From Rhizopus sp. PT2906 (taxonomy: Eukaryota; Mucoromycota; Mucoromycetes; Mucorales; Rhizopodaceae), in assembly GCA_025529335.1 (NCBI GenBank), contig JAMYHX010000191.1, forward strand, positions 1 through 64,000: 64,000 bases of DNA. The letters are read 5' to 3'. Under the pieces are notes generated by a model. The model had not been told where the DNA came from. It made no database searches and saw only the letters and a list, made by a program, of their open reading frames with translations. Position numbers and translations under genes: made by a program. Position 1 is the first letter of the stretch; each line of letters starts with the position of its first letter. Below, in pieces: positions 24,984 to 35,443 of this stretch.

Positions 24984-26061
24984 TTAAAGATCGTCGTATG
25001 TCGTAAGAGCTCTCTGAGGTATGGGCTCTAAAGGCTGAGTGTCATCTATAGGTTTAGATACCGGTCGACTTCTATCGTCAGTGTACATCGCCTCCTTTGC
25101 CATCAAGCCATCCTCATCTTGCCAAGGGACATTACCAAACCCTACTTTATTTCTTTCAGGTATCTTTGCTCGGTTGACTAGATAATATGAGTTATATGTC
25201 AAGAAGGAATGTTTCATACCTTTTATTTGCTTGGCACCAAATAACACACCATGCATATTTTTGATGGCTGCAAGTGCTGCTTCTTTCTTCTCAAAGGTAA
25301 TAAATGCATAACTTTATGATGATATTTTAGTAATAGCTATTTATCAAATGAAATACTTACTTCTTTCCTTCAGCCATGCGTACATCCTCAAGCGTACCAA
25401 AGCGGGAGAATGCGTCTCTCAGTTGATCTGCTGTGATATTTTCAAGTTCTCCTACATATATCTTGTTGGAATAGAATTCTGTATCAAGGTATTGTGCTGC
25501 TTCAGAGTAAGGCTTAAGAAAAATGGTTAGTTTAAGAGTTATCAATAAGATATGATAAATTACATCTCTGTTGCTTGAGTGATAATGACGGGGATGACTG
25601 TGATAATGGGATGATGATCTGTAATTAGATCGACTATGTCTAATGTGTCTACGATCGTAATCACTATCAGAATCATCCGAATATCGTCTATGATAGGATC
25701 GTCTAGGAGAAAGAGAAGAAGAAGAGGATCGTCGTCGACGGCGCTTGGAGTGGTATCTATCGTCTCTTCTGTGCATGTCGCGATCACTGTCGGATCTATC
25801 GTCATATTCTTTCTCTTCTGCACGTTCGCTCTTAAATTTCTCTCTGCGACGCTTTACTCTGCCAAATTCATCCAATTCTTCTTCATCGCTTTCTGAATTC
25901 AACGATCTAAATTCAAAATGTTAATGAATAATAAACAGGACAAAACAAAAAACTACCTTCTTCGATCCTCTGTTGCATAGTTTTTTCTTTTATCAAACTA
26001 AGAATTGATAAGTCAAGCGTACTCATAAGCCTTTGTTTCTACTTACTGTTTCCTCTGACAT
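24984..26061 (-). CDS. RS-rich RNA-binding protein with one RRM
   Basis: Transcript-order exons 26061-26047 (15 nt), 25997-25957 (41 nt), 25906-25564, 25512-25361, 25311-25220, 25177-24984; 278 aa. A charged N-terminal half with Arg/Ser/Asp/His dipeptides is followed by an RRM (about 148-220). The RRM has RNP2 IYVGEL and RNP1-like YAFITFEKKEAA, with the intron between RNP2 and RNP1 removed. A conserved-looking tail contains VNRAKIPERN and PWQDEDG. This composition suggests a splicing or mRNA-processing factor, but I cannot name the orthologue. The first two exons are very short and rest on in-frame GT..AG introns. Confidence 0.78.
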
Positions 26062-26227
26062 TATGCAAAATGGAACAGCTAAGAATTTTTTTTTTTTTGA
26101 AAAAGAAAAAAAAGAAAGGGTGAACAACATTTTTTCCTGATTGGACAATTTGTGACAGCTTGAACAAAGAAAGCCAATAGCAATTTTGGGAATGATAGAA
26201 AAAGAAGAGTGTAGTTTTATTATTCGT

Positions 26228-27073
26228 TTACATTTCTTCAAGATCATCATCGCTATCCATCAAGTCTTCTTCAGGAAAGTCACCTACATTCACTTTAGTA
26301 GGACGAACAAATCCTCCGTACTTGTTGGGACAAGTAAAGTAACGAACACCTTGGACACTTCCATCATTTTTACCAAGAGGTTCATCATATTGAACACCCA
26401 CCCATAATCCAGGTTGAAACTGTGTTTCACCTACGAAACGAACAGTACCTCGTCGTCTTACAGATTCATTGTCTCCAATCACCTCACATCTGTCTCCAAC
26501 TTTGATATGTTCTGCTGCTTCCTTGTAAGCTAACTCAATAGCTCGCTCTTTGGCAGCTGCCTCCTCTGAAAAACGGCCCAACTTGTTACGTTCCTTGAAA
26601 GCTCTAACGGTATCTAAGTATGAAGATGGTTAGATTCTTGTCTTTCACTCTACATAAACTTTTCATACCTGATCTTTTGGTATACTCTTCTTCTGTCAGT
26701 TCAAATTTTTCAACGAGTGATACATCTGTATACTGGTTCTTGATACGATGAGGATTGGTGTCTTTAACATACAGTCTCATATAATCTTCAACAGGGTATG
26801 CTCCTAACATTTTATCTTCTTCATCCAGTACACCCAACAGACGATTTCCTTGATATAATTCAATGACTTGTGTTGAATAAGGAATACCCGTGATAGGCTC
26901 AAGCTTATACTATATACATAAAAAAAGAGGAGCTCATCAGAAAAACTTCAACTGAAAATAAAAACATCTCTGTGCCAAACCTTGAGTTGGGAAATAGTGA
27001 GTCCTTTATCAAACCGTCTTTCAGTACTGACTTTCTCTTCAGAAGTATCGACAAATAAAGTAACAATGGACAT
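26228..27073 (-). CDS. TBCB: Tubulin-folding cofactor B
   Basis: Exons 27073-26981, 26909-26669, 26613-26228; 239 aa, standard for the family. It assists tubulin folding by binding alpha-tubulin. An N-terminal ubiquitin-like domain (about 1-85, with KLEPITGIP) is followed by a coiled region and a C-terminal CAP-Gly domain (about 160-230). The CAP-Gly domain shows GTVRFVG, GLWVGVQYDEP, GKNDGSVQG and RYFTC. The protein ends in an acidic DSDDDLEEM tail. Intron 1 uses a weak GTTTGG donor. The start codon faces the complex I subunit gene, 231 bp away. Confidence 0.93.
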
Positions 27074-27304
27074 TAGGAGATGGAAAAAGGAAGAAACAGC
27101 ATGTCAAAAAGAAAGAGAATGACAGAAACCATAAAAAGTCCGCTTCTCAAAATAGTGCTTATGTGCATGTGTGTACCTGAATGGGTGTACAAAGGGCAAA
27201 ATAAGTAAATCGCAGTCACTAGTAGACGTCATCACAACGACGGTTCAACTTTAGACGGAAGGACCCACAATTTTTTCATTATTACTATTATTTCTTGTAT
27301 TAAA
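27074..27304. promoter_or_regulatory. Shared divergent promoter region (TBCB / complex I subunit)
   Basis: A 231-bp interval separates two divergent start codons, so both core promoters must lie here. A GGGTGT/TGTGTAC-rich stretch near 27170-27190 and a CCCACAA motif near 27262 are visible. No factor can be assigned. Confidence 0.4.
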
Positions 27305-27625
27305 ATGTTCAGAGCCTTGAACCGTTTTGCTATTGAAAGGCCAGTCATCTTTTGGTCATGCGTTCTTGGTGGCATTGGTAATTATAAATTAGAATTGAAA
27401 TGAGCAACTTTTTTTAATCTTGTATTCTTCAGGCCCTGTCATGGTATTAACTGTACCCAAGATCAGACGTGAATACTTTGGTTTCAAGGGCTACGAACCA
27501 CTTCCTGTTACATATCCTCGTACGTTTTATAGCTTTCATGTTTAGATATATGCTTATATTGATTCTTTATGATAGTCCCCAATCGTTCTCGTAACCCTCC
27601 TTCTGGATATGAAGACAGTGCATAA
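27305..27625 (+). CDS. NADH:ubiquinone oxidoreductase 9.5-kDa-type subunit
   Basis: Exons 27305-27377, 27433-27519, 27576-27625; 69 aa. A small accessory subunit of respiratory complex I in the mitochondrial inner membrane, like the fungal NI9M/NUXM subunit. One membrane segment (VIFWSCVLGGIGPVMVL) is followed by PKIRRE, then LPVTYPLPNRSRNPPSGYED, which matches the fungal pattern of a Pro-rich C-terminus ending in a GYED/GYDD-type motif. Without splicing the gene is easily missed, since each exon is below 90 nt. Confidence 0.82.
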
Positions 27626-28277
27626 TTGGATAGTTGATATAAACATACGCACACCACACGCAACACAATACACATTTATACAAGAATATATACAATCAAA
27701 TGTACACATATACAGCGAAATAAAATAAAAACTATCAAACGGAGTATCGTTTATTGATACATGATAGCTTTTTTTTTTCCTTTTCTTTAAACAAACAATG
27801 TACAATCTCTTTTTTATTTTATACAAACATAAAAGAAGAAGAGATCCTTTGTTTATTATAATAGAACATATAGTCTTTTAGTGATGTACTGATTCTATGC
27901 AAGATATTATTTATATATCCATGAGGATGTTACTCCCAAGGATACTAATGATCAAAGATATTATTAATGAAGCACTTTTATATAAACAAACAGTGACTGC
28001 AAAACGTTACTTTTAATGTATATATTGTGTTGATTATAACCATTGAGTAACAGTTAGAATAGCAAAAAGTGATCATCTTTCTGATTAATCAATCCTTCCT
28101 TTGGTACGACAATTTATCCATTAAAGTGATTATTTAAGCGGTATTTTTTCAATACAAACTTTTAATGTGTTGAAACCTTAATTTAATACAATTAAATGAG
28201 CTTTCCCTCTATCTCTTTCTCTCTCTCTTTTTCTTCTTTCTTTCTTTTTTTTTTCCCTTTCTTCTTGTCTTGACTTT
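27626..28277. other. Intergenic region
   Basis: AT-rich, with T tracts (27771-27778) and a strong CT-rich leader (28205-28265) before the homeodomain gene. No further gene supported. Confidence 0.45.
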
Positions 28278-28733
28278 ATGTTTTCTGGAAATCAAAATAT
28301 ACCACAAGAATCATCATCATACAAACCATTGCCTTTAAATATATCCTATCTATTATGCAATTCAGAGGAACCCAAGGATCATCGACACTGTGGAAGATTT
28401 CGCTGGATATATGAACATAATGAAACCTTCCGATTAGATCATCCAGATTCAGCCTATTCATCATTTTATTCTAATAACAAACAAGTTAAACGAAGAAGGA
28501 GAAACGCCTCAAAGGATCAACTGAACATACTCGAGAACGTGTTTCAAAAGACTCAGTTCCCGTCTGCTCGTCTAAGAGAAGAATTGGCAAATAAGCTTAA
28601 CATGAGTCCGCGCGCGGTTCAGATATGGTTTCAGAACAAACGACAAGCTTTTCGAAAAGGGAAATATTGTCCCGTAAACATGAGTGCTGATAATAATAAT
28701 AATAATAATAATAAAGAAAATACCTGTAAATAA
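28278..28733 (+). CDS. Small homeodomain transcription factor
   Basis: Single-exon gene of 151 aa. A homeodomain occupies about residues 71-130: a basic N-terminal arm (KRRRRN), helix 1 DQLNILENVFQ, and recognition helix AVQIWFQNKRQAFRK with the invariant W117, F118, N120 and R122. The rest is a short N-terminal region and an Asn-rich tail. Compact homeobox proteins of this kind are common in Mucoromycota. The target genes are unknown. It converges with the Rua1-type gene on the opposite strand. Confidence 0.88.
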   Translation: MFSGNQNIPQESSSYKPLPLNISYLLCNSEEPKDHRHCGRFRWIYEHNETFRLDHPDSAYSSFYSNNKQVKRRRRNASKDQLNILENVFQKTQFPSARLREELANKLNMSPRAVQIWFQNKRQAFRKGKYCPVNMSADNNNNNNNKENTCK

Positions 28734-29093
28734 TACTTTAAATAGCTTCAAGCGACTTTTATTGTAACTATTACTGTTTTATATACATTAAAAGATGGAA
28801 AAAAAAAAGAAAAAAAAAGAAAAGGCAAGAGAAAAAGTTACTACATACATACTTCGTTAATAAATAAAAAAAAAAGCGGAAATAAAGGTATGAAGAGGAG
28901 AAAAGGGAACATGATTAGTCGTTTACATGTATAAATGTGTTTGTATGTGTGTATATGTATCTAGAATAACCTTTCTCCCTTTTTTGTTGGTTTTTGTTGT
29001 AAGAAAAAAAAAAAAAGAACTCTAAGTATATATATGTGCGTGTGTGTGTGTGGTGCATATATGAAAAAGTGATGTATATAATGTTGCTCTTTT
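28734..29093. other. Convergent 3' intergenic region
   Basis: A-rich stretches (28798-28875), AATAAA at 28861-28866 and a GT repeat (29038-29051) lie between two convergent genes. Likely 3' UTRs and polyadenylation signals. Confidence 0.45.
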
Positions 29094-30959
29094 TTACCGT
29101 TTCTTTGGTGCAGTAGGCTTAGGTTTATGATAGACATGACACTTTTAAAATGATTAATAAAACTATTTTCATACTAGTTTCTTTATCTACCTTGTGTGCG
29201 TGCCTATACCAAAGTACGCTATTCTTTCTCTTTACGTTACTCACAGCAACCCACTGATGACATTGATGACAAAGGCCTTCAACCAAGTCTTGATCCATCC
29301 AACGTGTCTCAAGAGGTTGAACAAACTCTTTGCCTGACACAGATGAGATACCATGAAAGAACTGTTTATGATACCTAAAGAAGCATAAGAAGTTGTTTCT
29401 TTTATGTACGCATGATTTTACCAGTAAGCACTGTTTTTAAGTTGCAGCCATTTACCAGGTTTACATGTATCACATAAACCTTCTTTTGATTGTCCATTGT
29501 ATCTCACCCATTGAGGCGTATATTGATCACCAATAAATCTCAATTTCTGCTTCCGAGGTCTGGCCTCTGGATCTGTTCGAGCTGCTTCCACATCCCTCGC
29601 AGACATATCAGGAAATTCATCATCGTTTGCTTCAATTTCTTCTTCATCGTCCACATAATAATTGGACTTTTGCTTTTTTCTCTTTTTTGGTATTAATACA
29701 GGCATGTGTTGGCCATAGGCTTGTTGTTGCTGTTGTTGTTGTTGTTGTTGCTGCTGCTGTTGTTGCTGTTGCTGTTGTTGTTGTTGTTGCTGTTGTTGAT
29801 GATGTTGTTGCATAGGATCTATCGGTCCATGAGGGGGTAATGGCAATTTGCCGTTAGTTACAGGATAATAGTAGCATTGCTGCATTTGGTGTTGGGGTGG
29901 GAAAGTATAAGTGTAATATGCTTGAGGCTCCTCACGTTTTTGTGCCATATCAGGTTGACGTGCAAGGGGATGCAGCATAGGCACTTGATCCTGCTGATGA
30001 GGATGTAAAGGAGGTGGTGGATAACGATAGCCATGTGGCACTAGGGGTTGAGCTGGGTGATATAGTCTCTGTTGTAGATGTGGATGTTGATGCTGAGAAA
30101 AGTCATAGGGATAATGATTACTCACATCTTCATGGCTCCAAGTGATCTTAGTAGGCATCGTATGTTCTATATTTGGGTCTTGTTTCATTTTTGGGTCAGT
30201 TGAACTATCAGTATTGGCAGACTTTAATAACAGGTCTGGTCTTTCCAAAAAAGATTCAGGCATAGTTTGCCAGCTCATGTTGACATCGTAAGAGTACCGA
30301 CGGTTCTTAGTCTGAGACACATCCCCCCAGGAATTCTTGTTTTGGGTGGGAATGGACATGTCATCTTGCCACTGTTGATGTCCGCCTACAAATAAAAATT
30401 TTCATGTTAGTTACTGGGTGTATTAAAAATTTTTTTATGCGCATAATTTCTGCATACAGACAGAGACGCACTTGAAAATAAGCTTATAATACTAACCTTT
30501 ATGCTCATTTTCACTTGATTTAGGAAATGCCATTAGCTTATTAAAGTTGGCTAATAACATGGCTGCTTCAATAGAGTTTCTTTGCTGTGATAGATGCAGG
30601 CTCAGTTGAGTTTCATGTTTTGCACCAAATGGCAAACCGAGGATAGCAGGACTACTTTTACGTTTATCATATCTATTAAATAGTAAAGCAGGATTCAATC
30701 TAGTGGGCCTTATTGAAGAAGAAGAAGAAGGGAGTTGAGTGTTTTCATTATTATCTTCAATTGTTTCTTCTTCTTCGTCTTCTTCGTCTTCTATTTCGTC
30801 AATATCTTCTTGAGAGTTACTTATATCTTCTTCCTCCACTAAAGTGGGTAATATAGTAGGGACAGTGCTTTTAGAGCTTGGCTGTAAAGAGGACTGGTTT
30901 TCTGCATAATGATGAACAGAATGGTCCTCTGATGGTGGAATGTAGTTTTGAATATCCAT
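29094..30959 (-). CDS. Rua1-type transcriptional regulator
   Basis: Exons 30959-30497, 30385-29422, 29374-29191, 29141-29094; 552 aa. The C-terminal 150 residues match the Rua1 C-terminal domain, named after the Ustilago regulator of glycolipid synthesis. They contain GDQYTPQWVRYNG, CDTCKPGKWLQLKNSAYWYH, EGLCHQCHQW and WYRHAHKCHVYHK, with two Cys/His clusters that probably bind zinc. Upstream there is an acidic region (residues 45-75), a Pro/His/Gln-rich linker, a Gln tract of about 30 residues (29725-29810) and a basic KKRKKQK possible nuclear signal. The last exon encodes only 16 residues, CHVYHK onward, and is required to complete the second cluster. What it regulates here is unknown. Confidence 0.85.
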
Positions 30960-32700
30960 AATATAAATAGTAAAGAAAAGTGACTCGCACAATCAATCTT
31001 TCAAGGAAAAAATGGGAGAAAGGGGAAGGGGGGGTTTGATAGTTGTAATAATAGTAAAGGTGAATCCTTTAAAAATATAGAAAAAAGGTTTTCAGAGACA
31101 AATAAAAGAGAAAAAAAAAAATTCAAGCAAAGGACAACCAATCAGATAATAGGCTATTTAGCCTCACTCGCATTCGTGACTTTGTCCTCTTTATCTCTAA
31201 TTCGATTTACCATGCATTTTATTATTGTAGAATAATCAAAATAACGTACTCTGTTACTATTGAGCCTAGAGCCAAGTTGTAGCGTGATTAATTTACATTT
31301 ATCTATTGCTTATGTACTCGATCAACAAGAGATACATCTTGCATTAGATGGCTTATTATTTCAAACTCAGTTATTAAATTCATTGGGTAAATTTCATATA
31401 CTCAAATTTTTGCTTGTGTACTTTTTTTAAAAACATACTTGTTCAATCTTTCGTTGATCTATTTCCTAAAGTAGAATGATTCTTAATGCAACCATGATAT
31501 TTTTAAAGGTAAGTCTATATCATTGCTTCTTGCTATTATTTTGATTTAAAATGTATCAAGCACCTTATCCTTCTCTATTTTGGTGTATTATTATAATAAA
31601 ACACATATTCCACCTTTTTTATTGTTGCTTAGCATTAAATGAAAATATGTGACAGTATTTTCTATAATAATATATTTCTAATAAACAAACTATAAAAAAG
31701 TTATCTTGTATGACTATTAAAAAACCATAAAAGCAAGCCTTTAATTTGAGCCTTGCTGAGAAATAGCTTAAGGTACACTCAATATTTCTGTAGGCATACA
31801 AGCTTCCTAGTGTTATTGCAATAAGCAACTTGTTGTTTGTGAACTTTTTGCTCCAAGTCTTGATATCTTTGATTTGAACAACATAAACATAGCATCAGTA
31901 ACAAATGCAATAATGAAAAATGATGGTATCTTAACTATTGGTTAAAAATAAAGAATATCAGAAAACAGTATTTTATTGAGCATGACTTCTGCAGCAAATA
32001 ATATATCAAGACTTTGAAGGTGGATACTTGTTGGGTATATGCATTTACTAATAATGTAATGTTTTGTTACAAAAAAATCAATGGTAAATCAGCATTTAAC
32101 CACTTAAAATAGAGCTTAGTTGTTAGGATCACTTGGTATTTACGATAATTTTTATAAAAAAAATTCTACTTGTGTTTATTGAATTGGTAAGTGTCAACAA
32201 AAATGGCATATATTTATAAACTGATCGAGTACACTGTGATATCGCCTAAATTAAGCTGTTATCGGTACCTCATTTCTTGTCATAAGAAATCTGTCGTACA
32301 ACAGAAACAAAGTAAGACATGGAGTGTTCCTGTTAGTTGTCGTGGCTTACTTTAAATTTGAATAATTCGAAACAAGCGTACCGATGCACTTATTATTGTG
32401 ATGCGTTGAGTATTTATTCATATCGAGATACACCATTGCTTTTAATATTTAATAAAACGAGTCTTATTCAGAAAATAGTCTATAAACGCGTTGTAATAAA
32501 TAGTCACTCTCCCACATTTTATACAATATATATATATAGCTCCTCTCCCTGTTCCTTGAGATACTACGTTTGTGTTAGTTTTTCTAAAATAAAATGAAGA
32601 TATTTAGCCTTCCTCGGGTGGCAGGATTGCACGGTTAATACCCCACGCGTTTAGAATATTTCATTTGTTAAAAATATTCGAATATCCCTAAAACAAATAC
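30960..32700. other. AT-rich intergenic region with degenerate fragments
   Basis: No intact gene. Around 31265-31385 a plus-strand frame encodes a hydrophobic, repeat-free stretch (including INLHLSIAYVLDQQEIHLAL) followed by a GTAAAT donor-like site, but it has no start codon and no partner exon I can identify. It may be a relic. The GC-richer 32607-32655 stands out from its surroundings without a clear identity. Confidence 0.35.
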
Positions 32701-33374
32701 ACACGAAAAAAAAAAGACATTTTACTATAAACATTGGCATCTTTATTTCAAAAGAAAGAAAAGCAGAAAGAAAAGCAGAAAGAATCTTGTGATAAAAAGT
32801 CCTATAAAAGAAAAGCAAAATAGAAAGCACAAAAAAAGCAAAGAGTTAGGCAAAACGTTCTTGTAAAAAAAAAAAAGTGTTTGTTTGTCAAGAAGGGCTC
32901 ATAGATCTTGGTGATATTTATTGACTTCATGCTTTTACTTCAGAAGTAGCAAATATGTCTATAATCCTCGCCCATCTTTGCCAACCAAACACTCAATTGT
33001 CGTCATCGTCAGTACTTTACCTTTTTACTGATTCCTTTTACGAGTTTACAAAGGTAACAGAAAAAAAAAAGAAGGCGAAGAGAAACTTTTGCCTCTTTAT
33101 AAGATGAAAAAAATTCGTTCCCCTATCTCGCTCCATAAAAAGTGGCGACAAGCAGTCATTCGTGCGTGACAGCGTTTCTTTTTCTAGTCCTTTCCGTCTC
33201 TTTATCAGAGTGAGCTTGAAGGTGTGAAAGCAAGGGGGAATAGACGCTTATTCAAGAAAGTAGTTACATTTATGTATATGTATATATACATATATATATG
33301 CACAACTGTAGCAAAGTCAACAAAGCAGACGTGATTGTTTGGTAAAATATCCTGACTCAATGGTGGCTTTTGTT
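32701..33374 (+). repeat. Left arm of a large inverted repeat
   Basis: This 674-bp arm is, as far as I can read, base-for-base the reverse complement of 33711-34383 except for one A in an A tract (10 against 9). No other mismatch was found over the stretches compared, including several A/T runs of equal length. Pairing stops abruptly at both ends. It contains no domain-coding frame and no recognisable transposase. Confidence 0.93.
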
Positions 33375-33710
33375 CTTTTGTAACTCTCAAAGTATCCTTG
33401 CTGGCAGTGAAGTCTTTGCTTATTAAACTTTCAAAGCCTTTACCGTTTTACATAATGTAAAAAGGATATACGCTGGTTCTTATTGACATACTGTATTTAT
33501 TTATAAATTGTATTATAAAACATTTATAAATGCAGCTTTTTATGAAAAGTGCCTTTCCTTAACAGCTTACATTTACAGATAACGAAGGTCCTTGCTCCAT
33601 TAAAGTAGTTGTCTACAATAAATAATTACAGAATACATCCACTGTATATTCACAAGACATCTTAACAGCCTTTCTGTCATTGAAAGGCACCAAACTTCTT
33701 CTTCAAAAAA
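33375..33710. other. Spacer of the large inverted repeat
   Basis: A 336-bp unique AT-rich sequence between the two arms. It includes TTTATAAATT / ATTTATAAAT patches near 33500-33535 and no coding signal. Confidence 0.85.
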
Positions 33711-34383
33711 AACAAAAGCCACCATTGAGTCAGGATATTTTACCAAACAATCACGTCTGCTTTGTTGACTTTGCTACAGTTGTGCATATATATATGTATA
33801 TATACATATACATAAATGTAACTACTTTCTTGAATAAGCGTCTATTCCCCCTTGCTTTCACACCTTCAAGCTCACTCTGATAAAGAGACGGAAAGGACTA
33901 GAAAAAGAAACGCTGTCACGCACGAATGACTGCTTGTCGCCACTTTTTATGGAGCGAGATAGGGGAACGAATTTTTTTCATCTTATAAAGAGGCAAAAGT
34001 TTCTCTTCGCCTTCTTTTTTTTTTCTGTTACCTTTGTAAACTCGTAAAAGGAATCAGTAAAAAGGTAAAGTACTGACGATGACGACAATTGAGTGTTTGG
34101 TTGGCAAAGATGGGCGAGGATTATAGACATATTTGCTACTTCTGAAGTAAAAGCATGAAGTCAATAAATATCACCAAGATCTATGAGCCCTTCTTGACAA
34201 ACAAACACTTTTTTTTTTTTACAAGAACGTTTTGCCTAACTCTTTGCTTTTTTTGTGCTTTCTATTTTGCTTTTCTTTTATAGGACTTTTTATCACAAGA
34301 TTCTTTCTGCTTTTCTTTCTGCTTTTCTTTCTTTTGAAATAAAGATGCCAATGTTTATAGTAAAATGTCTTTTTTTTTCGTGT
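33711..34383 (-). repeat. Right arm of a large inverted repeat
   Basis: Reverse complement of 32701-33374. The pair would form a stem of about 673 bp in a transcript crossing the region, or a cruciform in DNA. Confidence 0.93.
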
Positions 34384-34699
34384 ATACAGTTTTTTTTTTC
34401 GGCCAAAACTACATGCGCCAGAAAATAGGTTAATACTACGAGCGCGTCTCGTATACATGTAGAAACACTACAGCTTCACACTACCAAAGTCTCTGCCTAA
34501 TCTAAGGCTGTCTCTGATGCAAGATGTGAATTCATCATAATTACACGTAAATTATCTTTGTTGATCAAACTGACAATATAAAATTAAAATAACAACATTT
34601 CTTTTTTTATCTCTTCTTCTTGACAAGAAACAGATCAAGATAACAACTTTATAAAAGTCATGTTTAGTTTGACACTGCGAATTGAAAAGTTTCGCACGT

Positions 34700-35240
34700 A
34701 GTATTAGTCTAACTTCTGGTGCATGTAGTGTTTCCTTGTCAAAATCATTCAATGCATGCTCACGGGCTTTTACAACAAATTCCAGCACAACCCTCATTAT
34801 CAACCAAAGTACGAACATACATTTTGGATAGATCGGGTTATTCCCATATTTCAAGAGCTTAGTGATCATAGTCAACTCTTGGGCTTTCAATGGCGTGAAA
34901 TTCCAATTGAAGAGCACATGAAGTTTACTCTTGATCTCTGTACATGGAAACGTAACACTGCGATAAATACCATGATAGCATAGACTTTGACGATCGCAAT
35001 TGCAATCGGCTGGTAATGGAAGGATCAAGCAGGTATAATGAAAAAGGAAACTATTAAACACTCCAAAGACTATGCAATCAAGGCCATACATACTTCCATC
35101 GAACTGCTTGATTCCGTGATACGACGACAAATTTTTGCATCATTTACAAAGCTTTGTCGCATAAAATCTTTCTCTTTGCAATGTATTTGTACGACATTTC
35201 TTGTTGGAATCACTGTGTTTGTTTTGCGTGTGTAAAAAAT
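34700..35240 (+). pseudogene. Relic of a dispersed multicopy gene family
   Basis: Two plus-strand frames separated by stops (34756-34983 and 35038-35235) encode protein-like sequence, including YEHTFWIDRVIPIFQELSDH and DSVIRRQIFASFTKL. This looks like a decayed member of the lineage-specific repeated gene families of Mucorales, recognised by style only. A 19-base word at about 34711 (TTCTGGTGCATGTAGTGTT) recurs at about 47335, where minus-strand translation again gives TLHAPE and a following RL, so the two loci share ancestry. No function can be assigned. Confidence 0.4.
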
Positions 35241-35443
35241 TCGATTATGTGTCATTCAATCACGATCTTTGATTCGCTGTAAATATGTGACTTTTTAAAA
35301 TGTAAACCATCCAATGAAATTAAAGCTTGAATGAAGTTCCGCCTTTAATAACACACCCTGTTTTCTCTTTTCCTCTTTTTTTTTTTTTTTTTTCTTCACA
35401 TCTTATTTCTCTCTCTCTCTTTTTTTTTTTTCCTTTTTAACAA
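35241..35443. promoter_or_regulatory. Promoter/leader region of the BET gene
   Basis: It ends with very long pyrimidine tracts (T run about 35377-35392, CT repeat 35410-35420, T run 35421-35432) immediately before the start codon at 35444. This is the strongest example in the window of a polypyrimidine leader. Confidence 0.4.

Noticed and set aside
29627..29815. Val-rich plus-strand frame
   Set aside because: Antisense reading of the Gln tract in the Rua1-type gene.
33205..33880. Two identical 57-codon frames on opposite strands
   Set aside because: They are simply the two arms of the inverted repeat. The peptide is low in complexity and has no domain.
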